Shown here piece after piece: positions 35,277 through 44,313 of a stretch of DNA of 64,000 nt. The stretch's first letter is position 1, and every line of letters starts with the position of its first letter. The DNA comes from an uncultured candidate division Zixibacteria bacterium (lineage in GTDB: Bacteria > Zixibacteria > MSB-5A5 > GN15 > PGXB01): contig CALAMC010000047.1 of NCBI GenBank assembly GCA_937925655.1, positions 1 to 64,000 of the forward strand, given 5' to 3'. The notes below the pieces were generated by a model that worked only from the letters and a program-made list of their open reading frames with translations, had not been told where the DNA came from and searched no databases. Made by a program: the position numbers and the translations under genes.

Positions 35277-36137
35277 TTAATTGATGACCGTGCAGAGATC
35301 ACGGGTATAATTCCATGTATAATTATTCCGCGTAATGTGAACATTGGCTGAACCGTAATCGAAGGTTATGCTGATCGTCCAGGTATGACTGAATTCAGAC
35401 GGCGTATCGTCGACGGTTATTGTGTAACTCTGACTGAAGTTGATATTCATCTGACCCGACACCGGACACCCGGAAACCCATCCGTAACTGGGAACCTGGC
35501 TGAACACTATGTCGCTATATGTGACATTGGATTCGAACTCGGCGGCAATAGTCGTATCTTCGGAAATATAATTCCAATTAATGACGGCATTGCCGGAACC
35601 GTTAAGCTCGCAGAAATTCTGATCAAGATCGGTGAAAACCAGCTGGGTACGCCCGGTCCAGTTGGCGTATGTCTGATCGGTCAGACCATTGTCGGTTTCA
35701 AAAATCCAGTTATGAATATAGTCCATGTAATCGGCCCCGCTGGACTGCTCTACAAAATCGCCGTCCTGACGGAATTGCACCGAATCGCGGGTGTACATGG
35801 CATAATAATCGGTTTCCTGGGCCACCCAGATTTCATGCCAACCCGTGCTCGCGTAGTAGTTATAAGTGTAATTGACGTCGCCGCCGCCGGGGGCATATGT
35901 GGCTATTATAACGTCGTCATCGCCTTCATCGGTCGGCAACAGATTATAGCTGTCGAAAGCAGAGTTGAACGAGGCGATAGCCGAATCGATGACATTGTTG
36001 ATCTGGGGCTGAACCAGCATGTAATCGAAATCGGTCTCGCTTCCCTCTATCCACCTGGTCGTCGAGGAATCCGAACAGCCGAAACCCATAATCAGGATTG
36101 TGGCCAGCACACCGGCGATAAACAGTTTAGCGCGCAT
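35277..36137 (-). CDS. Hypothetical lipoprotein
   Basis: The protein of 286 residues has a signal peptide ending in the lipobox MGFGC near residue 21, so it is probably lipid-anchored. The mature part is acidic, rich in Asp, Ser, Tyr and Trp, and appears beta-rich with no known domain; short segments such as YTYNYYASTGWHEIW and SYTITVDDTPSEFSHTWTISITF suggest a beta-sandwich. AGGAG lies eight bases before the ATG. It follows argF by 55 bases and ends at a strong terminator. Confidence 0.65.
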   Translation of the reverse strand: MRAKLFIAGVLATILIMGFGCSDSSTTRWIEGSETDFDYMLVQPQINNVIDSAIASFNSAFDSYNLLPTDEGDDDVIIATYAPGGGDVNYTYNYYASTGWHEIWVAQETDYYAMYTRDSVQFRQDGDFVEQSSGADYMDYIHNWIFETDNGLTDQTYANWTGRTQLVFTDLDQNFCELNGSGNAVINWNYISEDTTIAAEFESNVTYSDIVFSQVPSYGWVSGCPVSGQMNINFSQSYTITVDDTPSEFSHTWTISITFDYGSANVHITRNNYTWNYTRDLCTVIN

Positions 36138-36192
36138 CGTGTGTCTCCTTTCACGGCGCCCAGCTCCCGGTGCGGCCCCGGCCGGTCGGTGA

Positions 36193-37098
36193 CTACGACC
36201 GTTCCAGCAGAAACGTCATAATCGCCTTCTGGATATGCAGCCTGTTTTCGGCTTCGTCGAAAACGACCGAATGGGGTCCGTCGATTACCTCGTCCGTGAT
36301 TTCTCGTCCCCGTTCCGCCGGCAGACAGTGCATAACCAGACAATCCGGAGCGGCTCCGGTCAGCAACGCCGAGTTTACTTGAAACTTACTTAATAATTGT
36401 GTCTTCTCATTTAGTTTGTCTTTTTGGCCCATGGAGGCCCAAACATCCGTATAGATAACATCGGCATTGCGCACGGCTTCTTTAGGATCCTCGGTTATTG
36501 TTATCATGCTGGCCCGGTTGGCCTTCGCCCGCTCCAGAATTGCCGCATTCGGCGGCGTCGATTTATCGGTCCCTATCCGAAGGTCGATCGGCAGCAACGA
36601 AGCCAGGTTTAACCAGCTATTGCACACGTTGTTGCCGTCACCCAGATAGGCAATGGAATATTTTTCTTTTTTCTTGTGTTCCATTATCGTAAAGTAATCG
36701 CCCAGAATCTGGCAGGGATGAACCAGGTCGGTCAAACCGTTGACAACCGGCACCTCGGCGTATTTGGCCAGGCCGGTGACGTCGGCGTGTGAGAATGTGC
36801 GAATCATGATCAGCCCGACAAACCGGGACAGCACTTTGGCCACGTCATGGACCGATTCGCGCACGCCGATCTTGATTTCATTGTCGGTAATATAAAGCGA
36901 ATTGCCCCCCAGCTCATTGATGCCAACCTCAAAGGACACGCGCGTTCTTAACGACGGTTTTGTAAAAATGCACGCCACCGACTTCCCGGCCAGTGGTTTG
37001 GGAGAAATCTCCCCGCTTTTCATTTTGCGACATAATTCGAAGATTTCGAAGACTTCCTGACGGGTCAAATCGGTTATTTCACACAGCGAACGAGGCAT
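36193..37098 (-). CDS. argF: Ornithine carbamoyltransferase
   Basis: This enzyme makes citrulline from ornithine and carbamoyl phosphate in arginine synthesis. The protein of 301 residues has the carbamoyl-phosphate motif SLRTRVSFE (near 52), HPCQILGDY (near 128), the ornithine-binding DVWASMGQ (near 220) and MHCLPAERG (near 258), all in order. No other arginine genes are in the window. AAAGGAG lies seven bases before the ATG, and a perfect -35 box lies about 70 bases upstream. Confidence 0.95.
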   Translation of the reverse strand: MPRSLCEITDLTRQEVFEIFELCRKMKSGEISPKPLAGKSVACIFTKPSLRTRVSFEVGINELGGNSLYITDNEIKIGVRESVHDVAKVLSRFVGLIMIRTFSHADVTGLAKYAEVPVVNGLTDLVHPCQILGDYFTIMEHKKKEKYSIAYLGDGNNVCNSWLNLASLLPIDLRIGTDKSTPPNAAILERAKANRASMITITEDPKEAVRNADVIYTDVWASMGQKDKLNEKTQLLSKFQVNSALLTGAAPDCLVMHCLPAERGREITDEVIDGPHSVVFDEAENRLHIQKAIMTFLLERS

Positions 37099-37144
37099 AT
37101 CGACTCCTTTCCTTTTTTTATTTTCATCATTTTATAAATCGCCG

Positions 37145-37174
37145 AAAGTAACACCGCCCGACCGGACTTGTCAA
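37145..37174 (-). promoter_or_regulatory. Candidate promoter of argF
   Basis: Minus-strand TTGACA (37174-37169) is exact, but the best -10 candidate 18 bases on is TACTTT (37150-37145), a three-of-six match. An activator-dependent promoter is possible. No clear ARG box was seen. Confidence 0.4.
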
Positions 37175-37305
37175 CATCTGATTAAATGCCGGGTGTTACA
37201 ACGATTATTTCGCTTGATTAATGACTTATCCCTGCCCTTATTAAATAACGAAACCATGACCGGCAACTTTCGTAATTTACGCCAAACGAAACGATTGAGG
37301 GAGAT

Positions 37306-37902
37306 ATGACCAATTCACGAATTATATGGGCAATAGCTCTGATTATAATCGGGCTCGTTGCCATCGCCGTCCGGGCCGATTTGCTGGACTGGCCTTTTCG
37401 CTTCATCTTTCGCAACCTGTTTTCAATCGGGCTCATTGCCCTGGGCATTTATCTGATAATCCGGCAGTTTAACCGGCCCAAAATGACCGACCCGGTTGGG
37501 CACTCGGAACGACTCGAACCCTATGCACCGGGATTCCAGACCTTCGAAAAGGCTTTCGGAGACCTTCACTTTGATGCCCGTGATTCCGAACTCAACGGAC
37601 GTCACTTCTCGACCGTTTTCGGCGATATCATGTTATATCTGTCGGGTGGCCGCCTGGTACCGGGAATAAACCGATTGACGGTATCGGCCGTATTCGGCGA
37701 TATCAATATCACCGTGCCCAAAGAAATGGCTGTTTTCGCCACCGGGTCGGATACTTTCGGCGACATTACTATTTTCGGCAAAGTCGCCTCGGGCATCGCC
37801 AACAGCCTGATGCAAAAGACCGATAATTTCGATTCGGCCGCAGATAAATTATATATCCATGCCCGAACCGTCTTCGGTGACGTCCGTATACACCAGGTTT
37901 GA
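37306..37902 (+). CDS. LiaF-like membrane protein
   Basis: The 198-residue protein has two N-terminal membrane segments (residues 5-22 and 35-55, the second followed by basic residues) and a cytoplasmic or surface beta-helical domain with repeated FGD motifs (FGDLHFDAR, FGDIMLYL, FGDINITV, FGDITIF, FGDVRI). This is the DUF5668 plus LiaF C-terminal pattern found in proteins of the cell-envelope stress response. No LiaSR-type system is next to it. AGGGAG precedes the ATG. It ends nine bases from the convergent carbonic-anhydrase-like gene. Confidence 0.8.
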   Translation: MTNSRIIWAIALIIIGLVAIAVRADLLDWPFRFIFRNLFSIGLIALGIYLIIRQFNRPKMTDPVGHSERLEPYAPGFQTFEKAFGDLHFDARDSELNGRHFSTVFGDIMLYLSGGRLVPGINRLTVSAVFGDINITVPKEMAVFATGSDTFGDITIFGKVASGIANSLMQKTDNFDSAADKLYIHARTVFGDVRIHQV

Positions 37903-37910
37903 GACCAATC

Positions 37911-38294
37911 TTATTTAAGCTCTTCCACCGTCCAGCGGGCATTGACATAAAGGCAGATTATCTCCGCGCCGAAGCCCCAGGATTTGACGGTATCAAGACT
38001 TTTCTTTAATTGGGTTTCCTGAAATTCTCGTTTGACCGGATTGCCGGCACAATCATGATGCCCCACCAGGGCAATGATTTTCGAGCCGTGCTTATTGACG
38101 GAAATATCGATCCGGTGTCTGATGGAATCAAGCGCGGCCACGTTGGTACCTTCGGCAAGGATTTTTATCGGTCCCGGCTCGGTGATGGTATCGACGTAAT
38201 CGGCTCCGAATTTGTTTTTCAGATATTCAATGACGGGCAATTGTATCCTGCCGTCCATACAGTTTACGGCGGTGGCAAACTTGCCTTTAGGCAT
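37911..38294 (-). CDS. Small beta-carbonic-anhydrase-like protein
   Basis: The 127-residue protein has the two zinc motifs of beta-class carbonic anhydrases: CxDxR (C12, D14, R16) and HxxC (H79, C82 in GHHDCAGN). It is much shorter than the usual 200 or so residues, lacking the N-terminal arm and part of the C-terminus, so it may be a divergent, possibly non-hydrating member of the family. It lies 22 bases after hslU and could be read through from the hslVU operon. Confidence 0.75.
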   Translation of the reverse strand: MPKGKFATAVNCMDGRIQLPVIEYLKNKFGADYVDTITEPGPIKILAEGTNVAALDSIRHRIDISVNKHGSKIIALVGHHDCAGNPVKREFQETQLKKSLDTVKSWGFGAEIICLYVNARWTVEELK

Positions 38295-38316
38295 TGGCTT
38301 ATTCTCCCGATTTCTA

Positions 38317-39681
38317 TCATAATATATATCTGCTTAAATCTTCATCTTCGATTATTTCGCCCAGCTTCTTATTGACCATCCCAACGGTTATACGGATATT
38401 TTTCTGTCCCGCCGGAGCTTCGAACATGATATCTTCCAGAAGCGTCGTCATGACCGTGTGAAGTCTCCTCGCCCCGATATTTTCCATACTATTGTTGACC
38501 TGCTCGGCGATTTCGGCTATTCGCTCAATGGCCTTTTTGTCGAAGGTAAGATTAACATCTTCGGCCTTCAACAAGGCCACATACTGCTTGATTAGAGCGT
38601 TCTGCGGTTCGGTAAGGATTTTAACGAAATCTTTGGCATCCAGCGAGCCCAGTTCGACCCGTATTGGGAATCGCCCCTGGAGTTCCGGCACCATATCCGA
38701 TGGCTTCGAGGAATGAAATGCCCCGGCCGCGATAAACAGCATGTGGTCGGTCTTGACCAGACCATACTTGGTCATGACCGTTGAGCCCTCGACAATCGGT
38801 AATATATCCCGCTGGACCCCCTCGCGCGAGACATCGGGACCGGTTTTGGACTTCTCCCCGCAGATTTTATCGATTTCATCGACAAAGATAATCCCCGATT
38901 GTTGGGCACGCTCCAGAGCGTCCGCGATAACGTCGTCCATGTTCACCAGACGGTCCAGCTCGTCGGCAAACAGAAATTTCCTGGCTTCGGAAACCGTCGT
39001 CTTGCGCCGTTTGGTTTTCTTGGGAACGATGCCCGAGAACATTTCCTGAAAATTAATACCCAATTCTTCCATTCCCATTGGCGAGAAAATCTCGACCACC
39101 GGGAATCTGTCCTGCGCGGCCTCGATCTCCACTGTTCTCTTCTCCAGTTTACCGTCACGCAATTGCTGGCGGAGCTTCTCTCTGGTATTGCCGATATCGA
39201 TATCGCCCGATTCCAGTTGAACCACATCCTCCGGCGGCTGGTTCTTTTTTGAACGCGGCGGAGGCAACAATAAATCCAGCAGGCGCTCTTCGACATTTTC
39301 CTGGGCTTTGCCTTCCACCGCCTCGGCCTTCTCCTGGCGAACCATATTGACCGCCAGGTCCACCAAATCGCGCACCATCGATTCCACATCCCGCCCGACA
39401 TACCCGATTTCTGTGAATTTGGAGGCTTCTACTTTTAAAAATGGCGCTGAAGCCATAGCCGCCAGACGACGCGCAATTTCGGTTTTACCGACGCCGGTCG
39501 GGCCGATCATTAAAATATTATTGGGCTGAATCTCGCTTTGCATGTCGCCGCTCACGGCCTGACGCCGCCAGCGGTTGCGAAGCGCAATCGCCACGCACTT
39601 TTTGGCCTTCTCCTGGCCGATGATATACTTATCCAGATGTTCAACGATTTCTCTGGGAGTCTTGGCAATCTTGTTTATCAT
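38317..39681 (-). CDS. hslU: HslU, ATPase subunit of the HslVU protease
   Basis: HslU unfolds substrates and feeds them to the HslV peptidase. The 454-residue AAA+ protein has TPREIVEHLDKYIIGQEKAKK at the start, Walker A GPTGVGKTE near residue 57, an I-domain insertion (about 110-240), Walker B IIFVDEIDKI near 250 and the C-terminal tail DLSRYIL that docks into HslV. It overlaps the hslV stop by four bases (ATGA). Confidence 0.96.
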   Translation of the reverse strand: MINKIAKTPREIVEHLDKYIIGQEKAKKCVAIALRNRWRRQAVSGDMQSEIQPNNILMIGPTGVGKTEIARRLAAMASAPFLKVEASKFTEIGYVGRDVESMVRDLVDLAVNMVRQEKAEAVEGKAQENVEERLLDLLLPPPRSKKNQPPEDVVQLESGDIDIGNTREKLRQQLRDGKLEKRTVEIEAAQDRFPVVEIFSPMGMEELGINFQEMFSGIVPKKTKRRKTTVSEARKFLFADELDRLVNMDDVIADALERAQQSGIIFVDEIDKICGEKSKTGPDVSREGVQRDILPIVEGSTVMTKYGLVKTDHMLFIAAGAFHSSKPSDMVPELQGRFPIRVELGSLDAKDFVKILTEPQNALIKQYVALLKAEDVNLTFDKKAIERIAEIAEQVNNSMENIGARRLHTVMTTLLEDIMFEAPAGQKNIRITVGMVNKKLGEIIEDEDLSRYIL

Positions 39682-40214
39682 TTCAATGTTTCCACCGTGA
39701 TATTGTCATTGGTATAAACGCATATATCCGCCGCGATTTTAAGCGACTTCTGGACAATTGTCTCGGCCGATAGTTTCGGAGACGTCGACAGAAACGCCCG
39801 CGCCGCGGCCAGCGCATACGTTCCCCCCGAACCGATCGCCAGAATACCGTCATCGGGCTCGATCACTTCACCCGACCCGGCAATTATAAGAGAATTCTTT
39901 CGGTCGGTAACGGCCAGCAATGCCTCCAGCCGCTGGAGGTACTTATCGGTCCGCCATTCTTTGGCCAGTTCCACCGCCGCTTTGGGCAGATTTCCGTTGT
40001 ACTCTTCTATTTTGGCTTCGAATCTTTCGAATAAAGCGAAGGCATCGGCCGCCGCTCCGGCAAAACCGGCCAGTATCTGGTCGTTATACATCCGGCGGAT
40101 CTTTACCGCCTTCGATTTCATGACGGTATCATCCAGCGTCACCTGACCGTCGCCTCCCAACGCCGCCTGGCCTTTATAGCGCAGTCCCAGTATGGTTGTG
40201 GCATGAAATTTCAT
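39678..40214 (-). CDS. hslV: HslV, peptidase subunit of the HslVU protease
   Basis: HslV is the proteasome-like threonine peptidase. The ATG at 40214, after a clean AAGGAG, gives 178 residues starting MKFHATTILGLRYKG; cleavage of a five-residue propeptide before the TT pair would expose the catalytic Thr, as in Bacillus ClpQ. GGDGQVTL, the AGFAGAAADAF segment and the Gly-rich SGGTYALAAARA follow. A longer frame adds 12 unrelated residues and is rejected. Confidence 0.95.
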   Translation of the reverse strand: MKFHATTILGLRYKGQAALGGDGQVTLDDTVMKSKAVKIRRMYNDQILAGFAGAAADAFALFERFEAKIEEYNGNLPKAAVELAKEWRTDKYLQRLEALLAVTDRKNSLIIAGSGEVIEPDDGILAIGSGGTYALAAARAFLSTSPKLSAETIVQKSLKIAADICVYTNDNITVETLK

Positions 40215-40224
40215 ATCTATCTCC

Positions 40225-41133
40225 TTAAGCCCGGGGGTGGGCTTTATCATAAACCTTTTTCAACTGCTCCGTCGTAATATGGGTGTACTTCTGCGTCGTG
40301 GCCAACGAACTGTGACCGAGCATTTCTTTAATGGCCAGAATATCGGCCCCGTTTTCAAGCATATGCGTGGCGAAACTGTGGCGAAGCATATGCGGCGTTA
40401 CTTTCTTGCCCAGCCTGGCGCAATATTTCAACACAATGCGATTGACCGACCGGGTAGTCAGAGGCTCGCCGCGATAATTCAAAAACAGGTAACCCTGATG
40501 ATCCGGGCGTGACCCGATAAATAATTCACGAACCTCCAAATATTCCTTGAAATCGCTTGCCAGCGATTGCCCGAATGGAACCGCTCTTTCCTTGTTACCT
40601 TTGCCGATAACCGCCATCGCCCCCTTGTTCAAATCGACGTCGGAAATCCTGACCGAGGCCATTTCGGCACGGCGGATGCCGGTCAGATAAAACAGGGTCA
40701 CCATCAGGTAATCCCGGCGACTCAAATAATTATCCTTGCCCAGATAATCGAATAACTCCTCGGCCTCTTTCTGCGACAAGAAACCGGGAATCTTTTCTTT
40801 ATATTTCAGATGCTGCAGACGGCACAAATAGTTTGCGCCTTCCTTTTGTTGCGCCAAGTATTTCTGAAATCCGGCCAGAGCATAGATAAATCCGGCCAGC
40901 GTCCGCACGGAGACACCTTCGGTCCGCCGGACGGCCAGATATTTGCGAAGCAATATGGCATTGACTGCGGGCGATGGTTCGTGGTTTTCATATTCGCGCT
41001 CCAGAAACTCCGCCCAGGGCTTAAGATTTATCCGATAGGTTTCAATGGATCCCGCCGCCAGAGCGCTTTGCCGGGCGAGATACTTTATATAATCGTTGAA
41101 CGCTTTTATAATCACGGAGGGAAGATATGGCAA
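40225..41133 (-). CDS. xerC: XerC/XerD-type tyrosine recombinase
   Basis: This recombinase resolves chromosome dimers at dif sites with a partner. The 302-residue protein has the N-terminal SAM-like domain (1-105) and the catalytic domain with R154, K178, H248, R251, H274 and the nucleophile Y283, all present. Its position directly before hslV-hslU matches the topA-xerC-hslVU order known in Firmicutes and others, supporting a true Xer rather than a phage integrase. The start is uncertain: TTG 41133 or GTG 41115; neither has a strong ribosome site. Confidence 0.93.
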   Translation of the reverse strand: MPYLPSVIIKAFNDYIKYLARQSALAAGSIETYRINLKPWAEFLEREYENHEPSPAVNAILLRKYLAVRRTEGVSVRTLAGFIYALAGFQKYLAQQKEGANYLCRLQHLKYKEKIPGFLSQKEAEELFDYLGKDNYLSRRDYLMVTLFYLTGIRRAEMASVRISDVDLNKGAMAVIGKGNKERAVPFGQSLASDFKEYLEVRELFIGSRPDHQGYLFLNYRGEPLTTRSVNRIVLKYCARLGKKVTPHMLRHSFATHMLENGADILAIKEMLGHSSLATTQKYTHITTEQLKKVYDKAHPRA

Positions 41134-41159
41134 ATCTAATCTGACGTCAATTAAAAGCG

Positions 41160-41687
41160 CTATCGCTTTTGCCAGTCCTGGCGCATCAAACCGAACAGGT
41201 CAATATCCATAAACCGGCCGTTATGAAACATGGCTTGCCGAAGCGTCCCCTCATATTTAAACCCGCATTTTTCCGCCAGTTTTTTACTCGGCATATTTTC
41301 CGGAAAAATGCGCAGCATAAAACGGTTAACCGGCTTGATGCCAAACACATAGGCGACGAATAAAGCCAGCGCCTCGCTCATATACCCTTTGCCTCGGTCT
41401 TCCGGCCGTAATATGCGATAGGCAATCTCAGAACCGTCAATATGAGTAAAGCTTTGAAAATACATGATCGCCCCAACCAGTTTGTCGGATTTATCGACAA
41501 TGTGCAACTTGCCGGAATCATCGGCCCAGAAATTATCCTTATGATAACGTTCCTTCTGTTGCGATTCTCTTATAAACCAGTGTGGCCAGAAATCCCCTAC
41601 ATCGGACATGCGATTGGCCAATGACACAAATAGAGGAATTTCCTCCTCCTTGACCATACGCAGGTTTATTTTCTTACCCTCAATCAT
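41160..41687 (-). CDS. GNAT-family N-acetyltransferase, RimJ/RimL-like
   Basis: The 175-residue acetyl-CoA-dependent acetyltransferase has the RimJ/RimL pattern: an N-terminal strand with INLRMV, IAYRILRPEDRGKGYMSEALALF holding the acetyl-CoA loop (the RGKGY segment near residue 100), and NRFMLRIFPENMPSKKLAEKCGFKYEGTLR. The substrate may be a protein N-terminus or an aminoglycoside-like small molecule; the sequence does not decide. AGGAG precedes the ATG. It is inserted between topA and xerC, which are adjacent in many genomes. Confidence 0.85.
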   Translation of the reverse strand: MIEGKKINLRMVKEEEIPLFVSLANRMSDVGDFWPHWFIRESQQKERYHKDNFWADDSGKLHIVDKSDKLVGAIMYFQSFTHIDGSEIAYRILRPEDRGKGYMSEALALFVAYVFGIKPVNRFMLRIFPENMPSKKLAEKCGFKYEGTLRQAMFHNGRFMDIDLFGLMRQDWQKR

Positions 41688-41799
41688 AAATTTTTCTCCT
41701 GAAGGGCGATATTCGATGAAACTGCCGTTTTCAAAGTAAACGCAAGTCGCCCGGGATTATTTGAATTAAATCAAAAAACGATGGTTTTGAGGAATGTTG

Positions 41800-44049
41800 T
41801 CACGAGACGACTTCTTCAGTCTTTTCTTTAAAGACTTTATGCTTGCATTCGGGACAATACAGATGCGGGCCGGATGATTTGGTATCTTTTTCCACCATAT
41901 ATGGGCTTTTGCACTCCGGGCATTGCTGATTGACCGGACGATACCAACTGGCAAAATCACATTTCGGATAATGGGAACAGCCCCAGAACGTTTTGCCGCG
42001 GCCGGTTCTTTTTTCCACAACATCGCCGCCGCAACCGTCACGGGGGCACTTGATCCCGGTCGGAATAGCCCGGGTTGTCTTGCAGTCGGGATAATTGGAG
42101 CAGGCCAGAAATCTTCCGAAGCGGCCTTCTCTCACGACCATCTTGGCGCCGCAGTTTTCACAAACCTGATCGGTCACTTCCGGTTCGGCCTGACCGTTGA
42201 GCGGTTTGGTCGTCTTGCATTCCGGATAGGCCGAACAGGCCAGAAAACGTCCGTTGCGGCCCCACTTGATAACCATCGGAGACCCGCACTTTTCGCACAC
42301 TTCGCCGGTTTCTTCGGTCAGCGAATCTTTGATTTCCTTCTGACGTCCGGTAACATCGGCCAGAGTTTTTTCAAACGGGCCATAAAAATCCTGCATGACC
42401 GTCACCCAGTCCTCCTTGCCCATTTCAATCTGGTCGAGATCGGTTTCCATGTGAGCCGTGAATTTGACATCAAACAAGGCCGGGAAATTGTCTACAAGAA
42501 TTTTATTGACTGTTTTGCCCAAATCGGTCGGCAAAAGCTTTTTCTGCTCCAATTCGACATATTTGCGATCCAGCAGGGTTGAAATAATCGAAGCATACGT
42601 CGACGGGCGGCCAATACCCTCGGCCTCCAACGTTTTAACCAGCGAGGCCTGGGTGAAACGAGCCGGGGGCTTGGTAAAATGCTGGCTGGGCCGAAGCTCT
42701 ATCAATCGGAGCTTATCGCCTTTTTTAAGTTCCGGGATAGAATCGATAAACCCGTTCTCCCCGTTGCCATTAGCCCCATTGTCTCTGGCTTCGTCATAGA
42801 CCTTCAGAAATCCGTCAAATTTTAAAGCCTGGGCATTGATGCGAAACAGGTATTTCCCGGCCGTGATGTCCACCGAAGTGGTGTCATATATCGCCGGAGT
42901 CATCTGGCAGGCGACAAATCGGTTCCAGATTAATGAATACAGACGAAATTGGTCGCGGGTAAGATACCCTTTGACCTTTTCTGGCGGATTATCCAGATAA
43001 GTCGGGCGTATCGCTTCATGAGCGTCCTGCGCCCCTTTTTTGGCTCGGTAGAAATTAGGTTTGCCCGGCAAATACGCCCGGCCGAAAGATTGGCCGATAT
43101 ACTCGCGCACTTGCTCAATGGCCGTATCGGCAATGCGGGTCGAATCGGTTCTCATATAGGTAATCAAACCGGTTGCGCCTTCATCCCCCAGTTCGACGCC
43201 TTCATATAATTGTTGCGCAATCATCATCGTCTTTTTGGGCGAATACCCCAGGGCACGAGCCGCGTCCTGCTGTAATGTACTGGTAATAAACGGCGGAAGA
43301 GGATGGCGTTTTTTCTCCGATTGGGTGACTTCCTCGACAATAAAACTAAGCTTTTTCAGTTCCGTGACAATAGCTTCGGCTTCGGACTGGTTTTTAATCT
43401 CCGGCTTGGCGTCTTCGATTTTAACCAGTTTCGAAAGCAGTTCGGTTCCCGATTTGTCGGCCAGAAGAGCCTCAATGTTCCAATACTCTTCTTCGACAAA
43501 GACCTCAATCTCGGCCTCACGTTCGCAGATAATTCTCAATGCCACCGACTGCACCCGGCCGGCGCTAAGATTGCGCGCCACAGTCTTCCAAAGAATCGGC
43601 GAAACCTTATATCCTACCAGTCGGTCCAACGCCCGACGGGCCTGCTGGGCGTTGACCAGGTTAATATCGATGTCACGCGTATTTTCAATCGCTTCCAGAA
43701 CCGCCTTTTTCGTAATCTCATTGAATGTCACCCGCACCACTTTGTCGGGTTCGTTGATCTGCTGTGATACATGCCAGGCTATGGCCTCGCCCTCCCGATC
43801 CGGGTCGGGCGCCAAATAGACCATATCAGACTTTTTTGCGGCATCGCGAAGCTGTTTGAGTATTTTTTGTTTACCCCGAATAGTCACATAGTCGATTTTA
43901 AAATTATCTTCCGGATCGACACCCAGCTTGGATTTGGGCAGGTCGCGAATATGCCCGATAGTCGAAAGAACTTCAAAATTTTTTCCCAAAAACCTTTTGA
44001 GGGTCTTGGACTTCGCGGGTGATTCAACTATTAAAAGGTTTTTCGTCAT
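41800..44049 (-). CDS. topA: DNA topoisomerase I
   Basis: TopA relaxes negative supercoils. The 749-residue protein starts with the Toprim domain (LLIVESPAKSKTLKRFLG, and PDPDREGEA near 80), has the active-site tyrosine in GLITYMRTDSTR near residue 300, and ends with four zinc-ribbon repeats: CEKCGSP...C, CENCGAK...C, CPRDGCGG...C and CPECKSP...CPEC. The fourth ribbon is a slightly divergent CxxC...CxxC unit. It begins seven bases after rpoZ. Confidence 0.96.
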   Translation of the reverse strand: MTKNLLIVESPAKSKTLKRFLGKNFEVLSTIGHIRDLPKSKLGVDPEDNFKIDYVTIRGKQKILKQLRDAAKKSDMVYLAPDPDREGEAIAWHVSQQINEPDKVVRVTFNEITKKAVLEAIENTRDIDINLVNAQQARRALDRLVGYKVSPILWKTVARNLSAGRVQSVALRIICEREAEIEVFVEEEYWNIEALLADKSGTELLSKLVKIEDAKPEIKNQSEAEAIVTELKKLSFIVEEVTQSEKKRHPLPPFITSTLQQDAARALGYSPKKTMMIAQQLYEGVELGDEGATGLITYMRTDSTRIADTAIEQVREYIGQSFGRAYLPGKPNFYRAKKGAQDAHEAIRPTYLDNPPEKVKGYLTRDQFRLYSLIWNRFVACQMTPAIYDTTSVDITAGKYLFRINAQALKFDGFLKVYDEARDNGANGNGENGFIDSIPELKKGDKLRLIELRPSQHFTKPPARFTQASLVKTLEAEGIGRPSTYASIISTLLDRKYVELEQKKLLPTDLGKTVNKILVDNFPALFDVKFTAHMETDLDQIEMGKEDWVTVMQDFYGPFEKTLADVTGRQKEIKDSLTEETGEVCEKCGSPMVIKWGRNGRFLACSAYPECKTTKPLNGQAEPEVTDQVCENCGAKMVVREGRFGRFLACSNYPDCKTTRAIPTGIKCPRDGCGGDVVEKRTGRGKTFWGCSHYPKCDFASWYRPVNQQCPECKSPYMVEKDTKSSGPHLYCPECKHKVFKEKTEEVVS

Positions 44050-44056
44050 TAAATCC

Positions 44057-44284
44057 CTATTCTGACCGATCCGGCTTGCGTAATTTAACCTTTCCTGCAG
44101 CCAGGTCGGCCAAAGCCAGAGAGGTCACCTTGCGGCCATCAATAGAGATATCCTCCTCGGCCATTCTTTCCAGTTGCGCCAGTCTCATGGAGTTTATATG
44201 ACGGGCTCTCTGTGAGGCGATCAAAACCGCTTCGTAACGATTTCTGGTCACTTTGTCAAGCTCCTCAAATGAGGTTCGGACCAT
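44057..44284 (-). CDS. rpoZ: RNA polymerase omega subunit
   Basis: Omega helps assemble RNA polymerase by folding the beta' C-terminus. The 75-residue protein contains NRYEAVLIASQRARHIN, the conserved omega helix, followed by acidic and Lys-rich C-terminal residues (VTSLALADLAAGKVKLRKP). The order yicC-gmk-rpoZ is conserved across many bacteria and supports the call. Confidence 0.92.
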   Translation of the reverse strand: MVRTSFEELDKVTRNRYEAVLIASQRARHINSMRLAQLERMAEEDISIDGRKVTSLALADLAAGKVKLRKPDRSE

Positions 44285-44313
44285 AGCTCCTCCTATGTTT
44301 TCAGCGTTCTTTA

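Noticed and set aside
40225..41133. Tyrosine recombinase considered as a phage or island integrase
   Set aside because: Gene order with topA and hslVU and full-length Xer features point to the housekeeping XerC.
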